DNA of 64,000 nt from DATMFV01 sp035555975 (GTDB lineage Bacteria > Verrucomicrobiota > Verrucomicrobiia > Chthoniobacterales > Chthoniobacteraceae), in assembly GCA_035555975.1 (NCBI GenBank), contig DATMFV010000051.1, forward strand, positions 1 through 64,000, given 5' to 3'. The notes under the pieces are model-generated. The model saw only the letters and a list, made by a program, of their open reading frames with translations, made no database searches and was not told the origin of the DNA. This document shows, piece after piece, positions 53,307-61,485 of this stretch. Position numbers and translations under genes: made by a program. Position 1 is the stretch's first letter; each line of letters starts with the position of its first letter.

Positions 53307-54677
53307 ATGTCCTCCCGTTTCTGCGTCCGTCGTTTCCGGTTGCTGTTGTGGTCATGGAGCTTTGTGCTCGGGCTCGTGCCCGGGTTTTCCGCGTCGGGCG
53401 GTTGGGCGGAGCCGGAGCATTTTTTTGAAAACGAGCGGATCAAACGGCAGGAACTCGCCCCGGGCGTGACGTGGATCGCCGCGAGCGGCACGCGGGAGGG
53501 GCGTCCGCTTCGCACCCAGATCCTCGCCGTCGATCTTCGCGAGCCGTCGCTGAGCCTCCGCACGCTGCTGGGTAGTCGACAGGCAAGGGCTGCAAGCAGC
53601 GAGATCCTTCGCCATAGGCTTGCTTCTCATCGGCACCGCGATCCCGGAGCATTCATTCGCCAATCGTCGTCGGAACTCATCACGCTGCTGGGCGAGCCAC
53701 AGGCCGATGTCGCCAACGGCCAGTTCTTTCTCCGTTCGCGCGTTTCGCAACTGCGCCACGATAACGGAGCCTTGGCGGCCATCAACGCCACTTATTTCGA
53801 CATCAAGGCCACCCAGTCGCCGACCGGCCTCGTGATGAGCAGTGGCATGCTCATCCGCGAACCCGCATCCAACCGGCCCTCCTTTCTCTACCAGCCCGGC
53901 GGTCGGGCCACGGTGGCGACCCCCGGCTGGAAGGCGCAGGTGCGCGTCGGGGATCGCCGCCGACCGCTCGCGGCGGTCAACCGTCCGGCATTGACCGGCG
54001 ACGAAGTGGTTCTCTACGTCCCGCCGTGGCTGCGGACGCAAGGCATCCGCTCCAAGCATCTTGAAGGGGAAACATTGGTCGAACTACTGGTGGAAAAGAG
54101 CGGGTTTTTTCCGGCAAGGAAGCCGGGTGAGTCGAGCCGTTTGTTGGGTCGGGTTCGCGAGATCCGCCGCGACCAGCCTTCCACGGAACTCGGGAAGGAT
54201 GAGTTCCTGCTGGCCGCCCCCAAAGCGGCCGCCCCTTTTTTCCGCGACGCCAAAGTGGGTGACGAGGTTGAAGTCCGCTGGGAATTGCTCGATACGCCCG
54301 GGGAGTGGTACGAATGGACCGAAATCGTCTCCGCCGGGCCAATTCTGTTTGAAGGGGGCGGGTGGAAGCCGCGCGAAGGCAAAAAGTGGGTGCCCCGTCA
54401 CCCCCGCACGGCCATCGGGATCGACAAGACCGGTCTGCAACTCTTGCTGGTGGTGGTCGATGGTCGAAGCGAATTGAGCGCCGGAATGGGTTTCAACACA
54501 CTCGGCGAATATCTCCATCACCTCGGCGCTCACGACGCAATCAATCTCGACGGCGGCGGTTCCTCCGCCATGAACGCCATTGTGGAAGGGCGGGCGCAAA
54601 CGCTCAACCACCCCTCCGATGCCACGGAACGCTATGTGCCGACGGGGCTGGGCGTGTTCGTCAAAGGAACCCCTTAG
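53307..54677 (+). CDS. Phosphodiester glycosidase (NAGPA) family exported protein
   Basis: The 456-aa protein has a hydrophobic export signal (LLLWSWSFVLGLVPGFSASG). The conserved domain includes AAINATYFD, the RTAIGID segment, LLVVVDGRS, AGMGFNTLGEYLHHLGAHDA and INLDGGGSSAM, the signature of the NAGPA/phosphodiester glycosidase family, which cleaves sugar-phosphodiester bonds. The start at 53307 is chosen for GGGAGG upstream; that ribosome-binding site and start lie inside a near-palindrome (53290-53316). A 12-bp direct repeat, CACGCTGCTGGG, occurs twice in frame exactly 120 bp apart (53561 and 53681), bracketing 40 extra codons. Confidence 0.78.
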   Translation: MSSRFCVRRFRLLLWSWSFVLGLVPGFSASGGWAEPEHFFENERIKRQELAPGVTWIAASGTREGRPLRTQILAVDLREPSLSLRTLLGSRQARAASSEILRHRLASHRHRDPGAFIRQSSSELITLLGEPQADVANGQFFLRSRVSQLRHDNGALAAINATYFDIKATQSPTGLVMSSGMLIREPASNRPSFLYQPGGRATVATPGWKAQVRVGDRRRPLAAVNRPALTGDEVVLYVPPWLRTQGIRSKHLEGETLVELLVEKSGFFPARKPGESSRLLGRVREIRRDQPSTELGKDEFLLAAPKAAAPFFRDAKVGDEVEVRWELLDTPGEWYEWTEIVSAGPILFEGGGWKPREGKKWVPRHPRTAIGIDKTGLQLLLVVVDGRSELSAGMGFNTLGEYLHHLGAHDAINLDGGGSSAMNAIVEGRAQTLNHPSDATERYVPTGLGVFVKGTP

Positions 54678-54810
54678 CCTCGATGCCGTTCACCTGGCGG
54701 CACTGGAGGGTCGGCCTCCGCGCCGACCGCGTCGTTGGACTTGGGTAGCACGTTTGATTTCGTATCCATCTCCAACCCCGCGGCGCACGCGGAGGTGCGC
54801 CCTCCAAGGC
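54678..54810. repeat. Intergenic repeat TGGAGGG...CCCTCCA (copy 2)
   Basis: At 54703-54807 an imperfect inverted repeat begins CTGGAGGGTCGGCCTCCGCG and ends CGCGGAGGTGCGCCCTCCA (15 of 19 terminal bases pair). It is related to the element at 19061-19130. No gene is seen. Confidence 0.5.
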
Positions 54811-54909
54811 GCTCCCGCGCCTTTAGCCTGCCGGAGCTTCGATTTGATCATTCGCCGCAATACATCCGCAGAAAAAGCCGACGATCCCTACCAACGCGGT
54901 CAAGGGCGG
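54811..54909 (-). pseudogene. Duplicated 3' tail of the 55.2-kb membrane protein gene
   Basis: These 99 bp are a diverged copy of 55150-55248. On the minus strand they encode GIVGFFCGCIAAND-Q-IEAPAG and a stop, against GIVGFFCGCIAAND-P-IEAPAG in the intact gene. There is no start or upstream part, so this is a dead gene fragment. Confidence 0.8.
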
Positions 54910-54925
54910 TATTCATCGTCTACAA

Positions 54926-55137
54926 AACCCGAAGGGTTTACAGCAAAATAGCCGGGGGTTGAGCAAAGCGACACCCCCGGAGAAAATCGTGGAAGGAAAA
55001 CCGACCCCGGAGGTGGTCGTAGAAGACAAAATGTCCTATTTCTGCGACCGCCTCCGGGGTCGATGATAGATGTTTTTATAAACCGGGGGTGTCGCTGCGC
55101 TCAACCCCCGGCTGTCCCGCTGTAAACCCTTCGGGTT
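54926..55137. repeat. 212-bp nested palindrome between the two gene-tail copies
   Basis: The outer arms, 54926-54980 and 55083-55137, match as inverted repeats at 49 of 55 positions (begin AACCCGAAGGGTTTACAGC; contain GCCGGGGGTTGAGC). The inner arms, 55002-55024 and 55040-55062, match at 21 of 23 (CGACCCCGGAGG...). It resembles a BIME-type or MITE-type element that can form one long hairpin. It lies between the two copies of the duplicated gene tail. Confidence 0.75.
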
Positions 55138-55161
55138 ATTCCCCTGTTCGCTCCCGCGCCT

Positions 55162-55575
55162 TTAGCCTGCCGGAGCTTCGATTGGATCGTTCGCCGCAAT
55201 ACATCCGCAGAAAAAGCCGACGATCCCCGCCAACGCGGCCAATGGCGGACCCGCGAGTGCTCCCAAAAGCCCGCCGAACAAGGTTCCGGCCGAGGCGTAG
55301 AGAATTCCGTGTTGGAAGGGAACCTTTCGGAGAAAAAGAAAAGATCCGATGGGGAAGAGAAGCAGCCCGAGCGGCGCTCCGTAAAACACGGCCAGGCCCG
55401 CCGCCGCCAAAATCTCCGACAACAGCCCGGAGGAACCGCCGGTTCCCACGTTCCCGCTCCGCCCGATGATGACTCCAAAGGAGAGCAGGAGGAATCCGAA
55501 GGACCATCCTCCGGCCAATCCCAAAAAGAGTGCTCTTGCGAGACGAAACAGGATCATCCCCAAAGTGCGCCACAT
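55162..55575 (-). CDS. Small polytopic membrane protein, unknown function
   Basis: The 137-aa protein has four probable hydrophobic helices, the first around FLGLAGGWSFGFLLLSFGVI and the last AALAGIVGFFCGCIAA, with Gly-rich turns. No family is recognised. The ATG at 55575 is chosen; the frame extends to a TTG at 55599. It is a lone minus-strand gene whose 3' end has been duplicated about 340 bp downstream, on the far side of a palindromic repeat. A type IV-like or DUF-type membrane protein is all that can be said. Confidence 0.6.
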   Translation of the reverse strand: MWRTLGMILFRLARALFLGLAGGWSFGFLLLSFGVIIGRSGNVGTGGSSGLLSEILAAAGLAVFYGAPLGLLLFPIGSFLFLRKVPFQHGILYASAGTLFGGLLGALAGPPLAALAGIVGFFCGCIAANDPIEAPAG

Positions 55576-55734
55576 GGAGCGGGATGGTAGCGCCTGCAAG
55601 GACGAGGATCAAGAGGAAGCGCCGCGGGGTTGGAGGTCGAGGCGAAAGAACGAAAGTCCACCCCTCCAAAAACCCAAGCGCCGGAGACCACCCCCCCGTG
55701 GCCTCCGGCGTTGGAACCGTTTCGGACAATTCGA

Positions 55735-56112
55735 CTAATCCGAAACGGAGATTTTTCGCGGTTTGATGCTTTCGCTCTTCGGGAGCGCCAGCGTCGCGAC
55801 CCCCTGCTCGATCTTCACCGAGATCTTGTCGGTGTCGATCGACGGGTCGAGGTCGAAGACGCGCCGGTAATCACTCTTTCTGGATTCCTGGTAAAGCGAC
55901 TCTCCTTTAAGAGGTTCGTCGCTGCGATGCCCGGTGATCGTCAGCTCGTGGTGTTCCACGGTGACATCCAGCCCCTCCTTGGTGACGCCCGGCATCTCAA
56001 GGACCAGCAGGTATCGGTCCTCTTCCTCGCGAATCTGGGCGCGGGGGACGACCCACGTCTGCTGCTGCGGTTCGGCATGGGCGGTTTTCCCGTTGGACAG
56101 TTCAGTGCTCAT
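55735..56112 (-). CDS. Hsp20/alpha-crystallin small heat-shock protein (1)
   Basis: The 125-aa protein contains an alpha-crystallin domain: VPRAQIREEEDRYLLVLEMP, GVTKEGLDVTVEHHELTITG and the C-terminal GVATLALPKSES, with a short tail carrying KPRKISV. It is a cytosolic ATP-independent holdase. It follows a second Hsp20 gene 57 nt downstream on the same strand, so the two are probably one heat-shock operon. Confidence 0.92.
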   Translation of the reverse strand: MSTELSNGKTAHAEPQQQTWVVPRAQIREEEDRYLLVLEMPGVTKEGLDVTVEHHELTITGHRSDEPLKGESLYQESRKSDYRRVFDLDPSIDTDKISVKIEQGVATLALPKSESIKPRKISVSD

Positions 56113-56169
56113 AATGGGTGAATTATTTCCTTTCGACTTCTTAAAAAAACAAACGGTTCAGCGGTTTTT

Positions 56170-56628
56170 TCAGGCGCTGACCTTGATCTGCTTCGGTTTG
56201 GCTTCCTCCGCCTTCGGCAGTTCCACGGTGAGAATGCCGTCGCGATACGTCGCCTTGATCCCTTCCGGGTCGACCATCGAAGGGAGCGTCACGCTGCGCG
56301 AGAAACGGCCAAAGGTCCGTTCTTCGCGGAAGATTTTTTCGTCTTCCTTTTTGCTCTCTTCGTGCCGTTCGCCCGAAAGCGTCAAAACGCCTTCGTGCAG
56401 CGAGAGGTTGATCTCGTCCTTCTTCAGGCCGGGAAGCTCCGCTTTGACGTAGATGTTCTCCTTGTCCTGAGTGACATCAAGCAGCGGGTTCCAGCCGCTG
56501 ATCAGGCCGCCGCTACGGGCAAACCCGGAAGTCCCGTCGAAAAGACGGTTCATCTCCTCACGCAGGCTTTCGAGACCGCGAAAGCGGGAAAGCGAGAACT
56601 CGGGTTCACGATAACGAATGATGTTCAT
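56170..56628 (-). CDS. Hsp20/alpha-crystallin small heat-shock protein (2)
   Basis: The 152-aa protein has an N-terminal arm (LREEMNRLFD), an alpha-crystallin domain (WNPLLDVTQDKENIYVKAEL, PGLKKDEINLSLHEGVLTLS, GERHEE, GRFSRSVTLPSMVD, YRDGILTVELPKAEEAKPKQ) and a C-terminal IKV for oligomer contacts. It is the class A-like partner of the next Hsp20. A GGAGGAAG lies about 15 nt before the ATG, farther than usual. The upstream region holds two palindromic boxes. Confidence 0.93.
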   Translation of the reverse strand: MNIIRYREPEFSLSRFRGLESLREEMNRLFDGTSGFARSGGLISGWNPLLDVTQDKENIYVKAELPGLKKDEINLSLHEGVLTLSGERHEESKKEDEKIFREERTFGRFSRSVTLPSMVDPEGIKATYRDGILTVELPKAEEAKPKQIKVSA

Positions 56629-56930
56629 AATGATTTTTTACTTCCTCCTCACTAATGGGTTTCGGTTGACGGCACTCCTTTCAGCGTATTCTGTGCCGAC
56701 TTTTTTTAGTTGTTTTTGAAAACGTCATAAGTCGTTGATTCCAAGATATTTGTGTAGGGACGAAGGAAGGAGCTTTGGAATGAAAAATAGAGACATATTG
56801 TCTCATTTAGAGAAAAGGTGTGACAGAAAACTGTGAGACAATATGTCGCAAGTAGCGGGGTGACTCTCCCTGGGTCGGCGACGCTCGCTGGTTGCACTTT
56901 TTCACCAACCGTTTCACTCTTTCCCCTGCC
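56629..56930. promoter_or_regulatory. Divergent hsp20/ribD regulatory region with two GAGACA-TGTCTC boxes
   Basis: Box 1, GAGACATATTGTCTC (56790-56804), is a perfect palindrome. Box 2, GAGACAATATGTCGC (56835-56849), differs by one base from symmetry. Their centres are 45 bp apart, and TGAGACAATATGTC and its exact complement form a 14-bp inverted repeat overall. The sequence is not a CIRCE element (TTAGCACTC-N9-GAGTGCTAA). It is a likely operator pair for hsp20, ribD or both. Confidence 0.55.
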
Positions 56931-57989
56931 ATGGTCTCTTCCACACCGATCCCGCCTGATGAAACCTTCATGGAACTGGCCCTGCTCGAAGCCCGCAAGG
57001 GGGTCGGGCAGACGAGCCCCAACCCGGCGGTCGGCGCGGTGATCGTCGTTTCCCGCAACGGGCGGCCGGAAGTCGTCGCCCGGGGGTGGCATCGCCGGGC
57101 GGGAGAGGCGCACGCCGAGGTGGAGGCGCTCCGGGCGCTTCCGGAGGCCTCGCTGGCCCGGGGGGCGACCCTCTACGTCACGCTGGAGCCGTGTTCCACG
57201 CACGGGCGCACCCCACCCTGCACCGGGGCGATCATCCGCGCCGGAATCCGGCGGGTGGTGATCGGCACGCTCGACCCGAACCCCGCCCATGCCGGGCGGG
57301 CGCTCGGCCTTTTGCAGCAGGCGGGCATCGAAGTGACGCATGGCGTGCTGGAAACGGCGTGCCGGAGGCTCAACCGGGCCTTTAACCACTGGATCGTCAC
57401 CGGCGGGCCATGGGTGACGGCGAAGGCCGGATTTTCCCTCGATGGAAGAATCACCCGCGCGCCGGGGACGCCCCGCTGGATCACGAGCGAGCTTTCCCGG
57501 GCCGACACCCACCGGCACCGGGCGGAGGTCGACGCCATCCTGATCGGCGGCGGAACCTTGCGCGACGACAACCCGCAACTGACGGTGCGGGGGGTATCGG
57601 GTGCGCGCCAGCCGTGGCGCGTGGTCGTCACGCAATCGGGAAACCTTCCTGCCGACGCGACCCTGTTCACCGACGAACACCGCGAACGGACGCTCGTCTT
57701 CACCGGCAAACCGCTCCGCGAAGTCCTTGTCGAACTCGGTCAGCGAGGGGTGACCAGCGTCATGATCGAAGGCGGCATGCGCGTGCTCGGCGAAGCGTTT
57801 GACGAACGGCTCGTCCACGAAGTCTGCTTCTACATGGCTCCGCTCCTGCTGGGCGGGCCGAAGGTGGTGATCGGCGGCGAAGGGGTCGGGAGCTACGCGG
57901 AGGCATGGCGCATCGTCGATCCCAAGGTCGTCCGCCTCGGGGGCGACCTGAAGCTCTCCGGAGAGCTGGCCTGGGGTGAACGCCCCTGA
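56931..57989 (+). CDS. ribD: Bifunctional riboflavin deaminase/reductase
   Basis: The 352-aa enzyme carries out the second and third steps of riboflavin synthesis. The N-terminal deaminase has the zinc site HAEVEAL (His, Glu) and CSTHGRTPPC (two Cys), with SPNPAVGAVIV ahead of it. The C-terminal reductase has VTAKAGFSLDGRI, WITSELSRADTHRHRAEVDA, ILIGGGTLRDDNPQLTVR and VMIEGGMRVLGEAF. Length is typical. The ATG at 56931 is chosen over an upstream TTG. No FMN riboswitch was recognised upstream, and no other rib genes are in the window. Confidence 0.95.
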   Translation: MVSSTPIPPDETFMELALLEARKGVGQTSPNPAVGAVIVVSRNGRPEVVARGWHRRAGEAHAEVEALRALPEASLARGATLYVTLEPCSTHGRTPPCTGAIIRAGIRRVVIGTLDPNPAHAGRALGLLQQAGIEVTHGVLETACRRLNRAFNHWIVTGGPWVTAKAGFSLDGRITRAPGTPRWITSELSRADTHRHRAEVDAILIGGGTLRDDNPQLTVRGVSGARQPWRVVVTQSGNLPADATLFTDEHRERTLVFTGKPLREVLVELGQRGVTSVMIEGGMRVLGEAFDERLVHEVCFYMAPLLLGGPKVVIGGEGVGSYAEAWRIVDPKVVRLGGDLKLSGELAWGERP

Positions 57990-58014
57990 AAAACAGCCAT
58001 CCCCTCCGGGTGAT

Positions 58015-58080
58015 CCGAAACCGTTTACGGGGCCAAGTGCGGTCGATTTCCTTTTTTATGTATGCGAAACGGTTTCGCAT
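58015..58080 (+). promoter_or_regulatory. LacI-type operator-like palindromes before the DUF892 gene
   Basis: A perfect 19-bp palindrome, ATGCGAAACGGTTTCGCAT (58062-58080), lies 38 bp before the ATG. A weaker site, CCGAAACCGTTTACGG (58015-58030), lies 35 bp further up. The GAAAC-G-GTTTC core is like that bound by LacI/GalR-family regulators. The binding protein is unknown. Confidence 0.5.
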
Positions 58081-58117
58081 GCGGGCCGCGCTGCTCCCCG
58101 AAAGAAAGAAGATCACC

Positions 58118-58606
58118 ATGAACACCAAAGATGAATTGATGGATTGGCTGCGCGACGCCTACGCCATGGAGCGCGGGCTGGAGGTTTCGTTACGCAAGCT
58201 GGCCGACTCTGAAGAGACGCCGTTTGCGTTGCGCGAGCAGGCCCGCCTTCACCTTCACCAGACCGAGGGACACGCGGAATCGGTCAAACAGGCGCTGGAA
58301 GAACTCGGGAGCGACACTTCGGCGCTCAAGACCGGCCTGGCAAAGACGATGGAGAGCCTCAAGGGTCTCGGCACCTTTTTCGCCAAGGACGAGGAGATCA
58401 AGGATGTCCTTGCCGCCAACGCGGCGGAGCATTTCGAGATCGCCTGTTACAAGGCGATCCGCACGGGCGCTTCCCTGCTGGGGCTGACCTCGGTCGAAAT
58501 GATGTGCGACCGCATCCTGTTCGAGGAAGAGGAAATGGCCAAGTGGCTCGATGAGCACCTGCCTGAAATGGTGACGCACTACCTCCATCGCGAGGCGCAT
58601 GCGTAA
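58118..58606 (+). CDS. DUF892 (YciE/YciF-like ferritin-like) protein
   Basis: The 162-aa all-alpha protein resembles the YciE/YciF family: ELMDWLRDAYAMERGLEVSL at the N-terminus, repeated carboxylate/His pairs (HLHQTEGHAESV, AAEHFEIACYKAI, LFEEEEMAKWLDEHL) suitable for a di-metal ferritin-like site. Family members are stress-induced and of unclear function. The start at 58118 follows AAAGAAAGAAG and begins the conserved region; the frame is open further upstream. It is controlled by an upstream region with LacI-type palindromes. Confidence 0.82.
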   Translation: MNTKDELMDWLRDAYAMERGLEVSLRKLADSEETPFALREQARLHLHQTEGHAESVKQALEELGSDTSALKTGLAKTMESLKGLGTFFAKDEEIKDVLAANAAEHFEIACYKAIRTGASLLGLTSVEMMCDRILFEEEEMAKWLDEHLPEMVTHYLHREAHA

Positions 58607-58728
58607 CTTCGCAGGGTGAAACCTCCGCCCGGGTCGCGCCGTTTGGGGACGGGGGGCGTGCGGTTTTTCCGCGTCGGCCCCGGACCCCACGGCGGACGGG
58701 GCGCTTCCGCGCCGGCCCTCCCCCCCCT

Positions 58729-60801
58729 CTACGGTCGGCTTTTCGCCTCCCCATTCTTTTTCCCGGCAAAATAATCCCGCGCCCGCCCCAGCGCCTGAAG
58801 CGGGAAATAATGCCGGTAGAGATTGTAGTTGATCATGAACCCGCGGGCGAGTTCGCGCCCCTGTGCGAGCTTGAAGCTGTCTTTCTTGAGGTTGATCCGT
58901 TCGCCGATGCCGTAGCCGGGAAAGCCGCACCCGGTGTAGTGCGGTTCATCCCAGGTTCCTTCACGCTGGTGGGCGACCAGCCACGCCACGCCACGCCGGA
59001 TCGCCGGGTCAAAACGTTCATTGCCGATCGCGAGCAGGCCGATAAGCGCCCACGCCGTCTGCGAAGCGGTGACGGGGCCGAGCCCGCGCATCGCGTCGTC
59101 CATGTACGATTCGCACGATTCGCCCCAGCCGCCGCTCTGGTCCTGACGGGCGATGATCCAGTCGCCCGCCTTGAGCACCCGGGGGTCGTTCATGTCGAAC
59201 CCGATCGCCTGCAATCCCGGGAGCACCAGCGCCGTGCCGTAGAGATGGTTGACCCCCCAGCGGCCAAACCAGCTCCCTTCGGGTTCCTGTTCGGCCATCA
59301 CGTAGTCGACCGCGCGGCGGATCGCCGGGTCGCTCATGGTGTAACCCATCAGGCCGAACGCTTCGAGCTTGTGCCCGGTCAGGTCAGCGCTCGGCGGGTC
59401 GAGGACTTCGCCGAAATCGCAGAACGGAATCTGGGTCAGAATCCAGCGGTTGTTGTCCTTGTCAAAAGCGCCCCAGCCGCCGTTGGACGACTGCATCGCC
59501 CGCACCCAGACTTCCGCGCGGCGGATCGCCCGGTCGATCCGTTCCCGGTAGCTTTCCGGGAGCATCGGGCGCAGCCGCACCAGCACCGTGAGCGCCACGG
59601 CGGTGTCGTCGAGGTCGGGGTAAAAGGTGTTGGCCCGTTCAAACGCCCAGCCGCCGCATTCCACCCCTTTGACCGTCCTGGCCCAGTCCCCCTTGACGAA
59701 GATCTGCTTGCTTAAAATCCAGTCGAGCGCGGGGAGAAGCTGCGGGTAGCTCCCGACCGTCTCGCCGCAGTCGAGGATGCCCTGCATGGCGAGCAATGTG
59801 TCCCAGATCGGCGATTCGCTCGCCTGAAGGTAGGTGGCCCCGTGCCGTTCGTACGACCAGTGGTGGTTCCAGGCGTCGATCCCCGCATGGAGCACCGGGT
59901 GGTCGACCGCGTACCCTTCGATGTGGAGCGCCATCAGGCTGTAAATCCACGGCGGCTGGATGCCGCCCCACGCCCCGTCGGCGTCCTGGTGGCGGATGAT
60001 CCACTCCAGGCAGAGCCGGATCGCCTCCTCCCGCCCGGGGCGCAGCGGGTAGTGAATGTAACGGTGGAGCACCTTTTCGATGAACCGGAAACAGCTCGGC
60101 CAGAAACCGCGCAGGCGGGTCGGCATCGAATAGTCGAAGCGATCGCGCCCATCGGGGAAAAGTTCGTCGAGGCGGCTTCCTTCCGGCAGCGGGCGGACCG
60201 GTTCGCGGGCGGAGACGATCGCCAGCGGCATGATCGTGGCGCGCGCCCAACTGGCGAACCAGTAGATGTTGAAGGGAGCCCAGGTCGGCAGGAAGATCAT
60301 CTCCGGCGGAATGGCGGGGGTATGTTCCCATGGCCATTCGCCGATCAGCGCGAGCCAGATGCGGGTGAAATTGCGGATCTTGCGCAGCCCGTCGTTTTCG
60401 AAGATCCATGCGCGCGCCTTGCGCAGCGGTTCGTCTTCCGGGGAAAAGCCCGAGCAGCGCAGCGCCGCGTAACACTCGACGGTCGTGTTGATGTCTCCCA
60501 TCGGGGCGTTGTAAAAGACCTCCCACGAGCCGTCTTCGCGCTGTTCGCGCAGGATCGCCCGGATCACGCCGTCGCGCTTCGGATCGTCGGTGATCCCCAG
60601 AACGTGCATGCCGAGAATCCACTGCGCCTCCATGCAGCAGTTGGACTGCAACATCCCGGCCCAGAAGCCGTCTTCGTTCTGCTCGGTCTTGAGCCAGCCG
60701 AGGGCATCGGAAACGGTCCGGTCGAGATCGGTCGGGAGCGGGAAGGCGCCTTCGGGTTCCGCAATGCGGGAGGGTGAAAGCAGATCAAGGGAGCGATTCA
60801 T
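58729..60801 (-). CDS. shc: Squalene-hopene cyclase
   Basis: The 690-aa enzyme cyclises squalene to hopene, the core of bacterial hopanoids. It shows the catalytic acid motif in YPDLDDTAVAL (about residue 396), the TGCGFPG loop and many QW repeats (for example EQREDGSWEV, QDADGAWGGIQPPWIYSLMA, SSNGGWGAFDKDNN, QDQSGGWGESCESY). Length is slightly above the usual 630-680. The ATG at 60801 is chosen over a GTG two codons up. A TetR gene ends 33 nt upstream on the same strand, suggesting a two-gene operon. The enzyme is membrane-associated. Confidence 0.96.
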   Translation of the reverse strand: MNRSLDLLSPSRIAEPEGAFPLPTDLDRTVSDALGWLKTEQNEDGFWAGMLQSNCCMEAQWILGMHVLGITDDPKRDGVIRAILREQREDGSWEVFYNAPMGDINTTVECYAALRCSGFSPEDEPLRKARAWIFENDGLRKIRNFTRIWLALIGEWPWEHTPAIPPEMIFLPTWAPFNIYWFASWARATIMPLAIVSAREPVRPLPEGSRLDELFPDGRDRFDYSMPTRLRGFWPSCFRFIEKVLHRYIHYPLRPGREEAIRLCLEWIIRHQDADGAWGGIQPPWIYSLMALHIEGYAVDHPVLHAGIDAWNHHWSYERHGATYLQASESPIWDTLLAMQGILDCGETVGSYPQLLPALDWILSKQIFVKGDWARTVKGVECGGWAFERANTFYPDLDDTAVALTVLVRLRPMLPESYRERIDRAIRRAEVWVRAMQSSNGGWGAFDKDNNRWILTQIPFCDFGEVLDPPSADLTGHKLEAFGLMGYTMSDPAIRRAVDYVMAEQEPEGSWFGRWGVNHLYGTALVLPGLQAIGFDMNDPRVLKAGDWIIARQDQSGGWGESCESYMDDAMRGLGPVTASQTAWALIGLLAIGNERFDPAIRRGVAWLVAHQREGTWDEPHYTGCGFPGYGIGERINLKKDSFKLAQGRELARGFMINYNLYRHYFPLQALGRARDYFAGKKNGEAKSRP

Positions 60802-60834
60802 GGTCACTTCGAAAAGAGGTCAAAGGGGGGAAGG

Positions 60835-61458
60835 TTACGCTTCCGCCGGGGAGAGCATGCGCCGGACGTGGGAGGTGAGCGTCTCCAGCAGCGCCTCCTC
60901 GCGTTCTTCGGGATCGAGGCAGCGGCGCGTGATCGCTCCATCAAGCAGGGCGATCAGCCAGGCCGCCCCGGTCTTCGGGTTGAACTCGCGGGCAAGCCGC
61001 CCCATCGCGACCGCCGCTTCGAGAAGCCGCTCCAGCACGTCGCGCAGTTCGCGGTTGAAAAGAAGGTAGGAGCGCCGGACCTCCTCGTTGCGCGAGGCTT
61101 CGGCAAGGATCTCCGTCCAGAGGCGGCTCTCCCGGTGGTGACAAAGGTGCTGGGTGCAATGGAGCATGATCTGCTCCACCCCCTCCACCGGGTCGGCGGA
61201 GGAACTGCGGGCTCCCAGTTCATGATAGATCGGCATCACCTCCTTACGGGTTTCGTCGACAATGGCGAGAATGATCGCCGATTTGCTCGGAAAATAGCGG
61301 TAGAGGTTGCCGGGGCTCATCCCCGCCGTTTCACAGATCTCCGCCATGCCGGTGGCGTGGAACCCGTGGCGGGCGAAGCAGTCGCGCGCGGCGTCGAGGA
61401 TCAGGTCGCGTTTTCCGGTTTTCCGGCCGGGGGCCGGTGGCGTCGAAGTCGGGCTCAA
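60835..61458 (-). CDS. TetR family transcriptional regulator
   Basis: The 207-aa protein has an N-terminal TetR helix-turn-helix (RDLILDAARDCFARHGFHAT, then EICETAGMSPGNLYRYFPSK) and an all-helical ligand domain. It lies just upstream of squalene-hopene cyclase in the same direction and probably controls it and itself. A partial palindrome with AGAGAG...CTCTCT arms sits ~30 nt before its start. The ligand is unknown; a lipid is a reasonable guess. Confidence 0.9.
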   Translation of the reverse strand: MSPTSTPPAPGRKTGKRDLILDAARDCFARHGFHATGMAEICETAGMSPGNLYRYFPSKSAIILAIVDETRKEVMPIYHELGARSSSADPVEGVEQIMLHCTQHLCHHRESRLWTEILAEASRNEEVRRSYLLFNRELRDVLERLLEAAVAMGRLAREFNPKTGAAWLIALLDGAITRRCLDPEEREEALLETLTSHVRRMLSPAEA

Positions 61459-61485
61459 GGTGGCGGTACAGGGTTGAAAAAAGAG

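Noticed and set aside
56629..56930. CIRCE element or FMN riboswitch upstream of hsp20/ribD
   Set aside because: No TTAGCACTC/GAGTGCTAA pair and no conserved FMN aptamer segments were found; only the GAGACA boxes stand out.
58010..58117. Longer N-terminus for the DUF892 protein
   Set aside because: The extension lacks homology, covers the operator-like palindrome and has no ribosome-binding site; the family domain starts at 58118.
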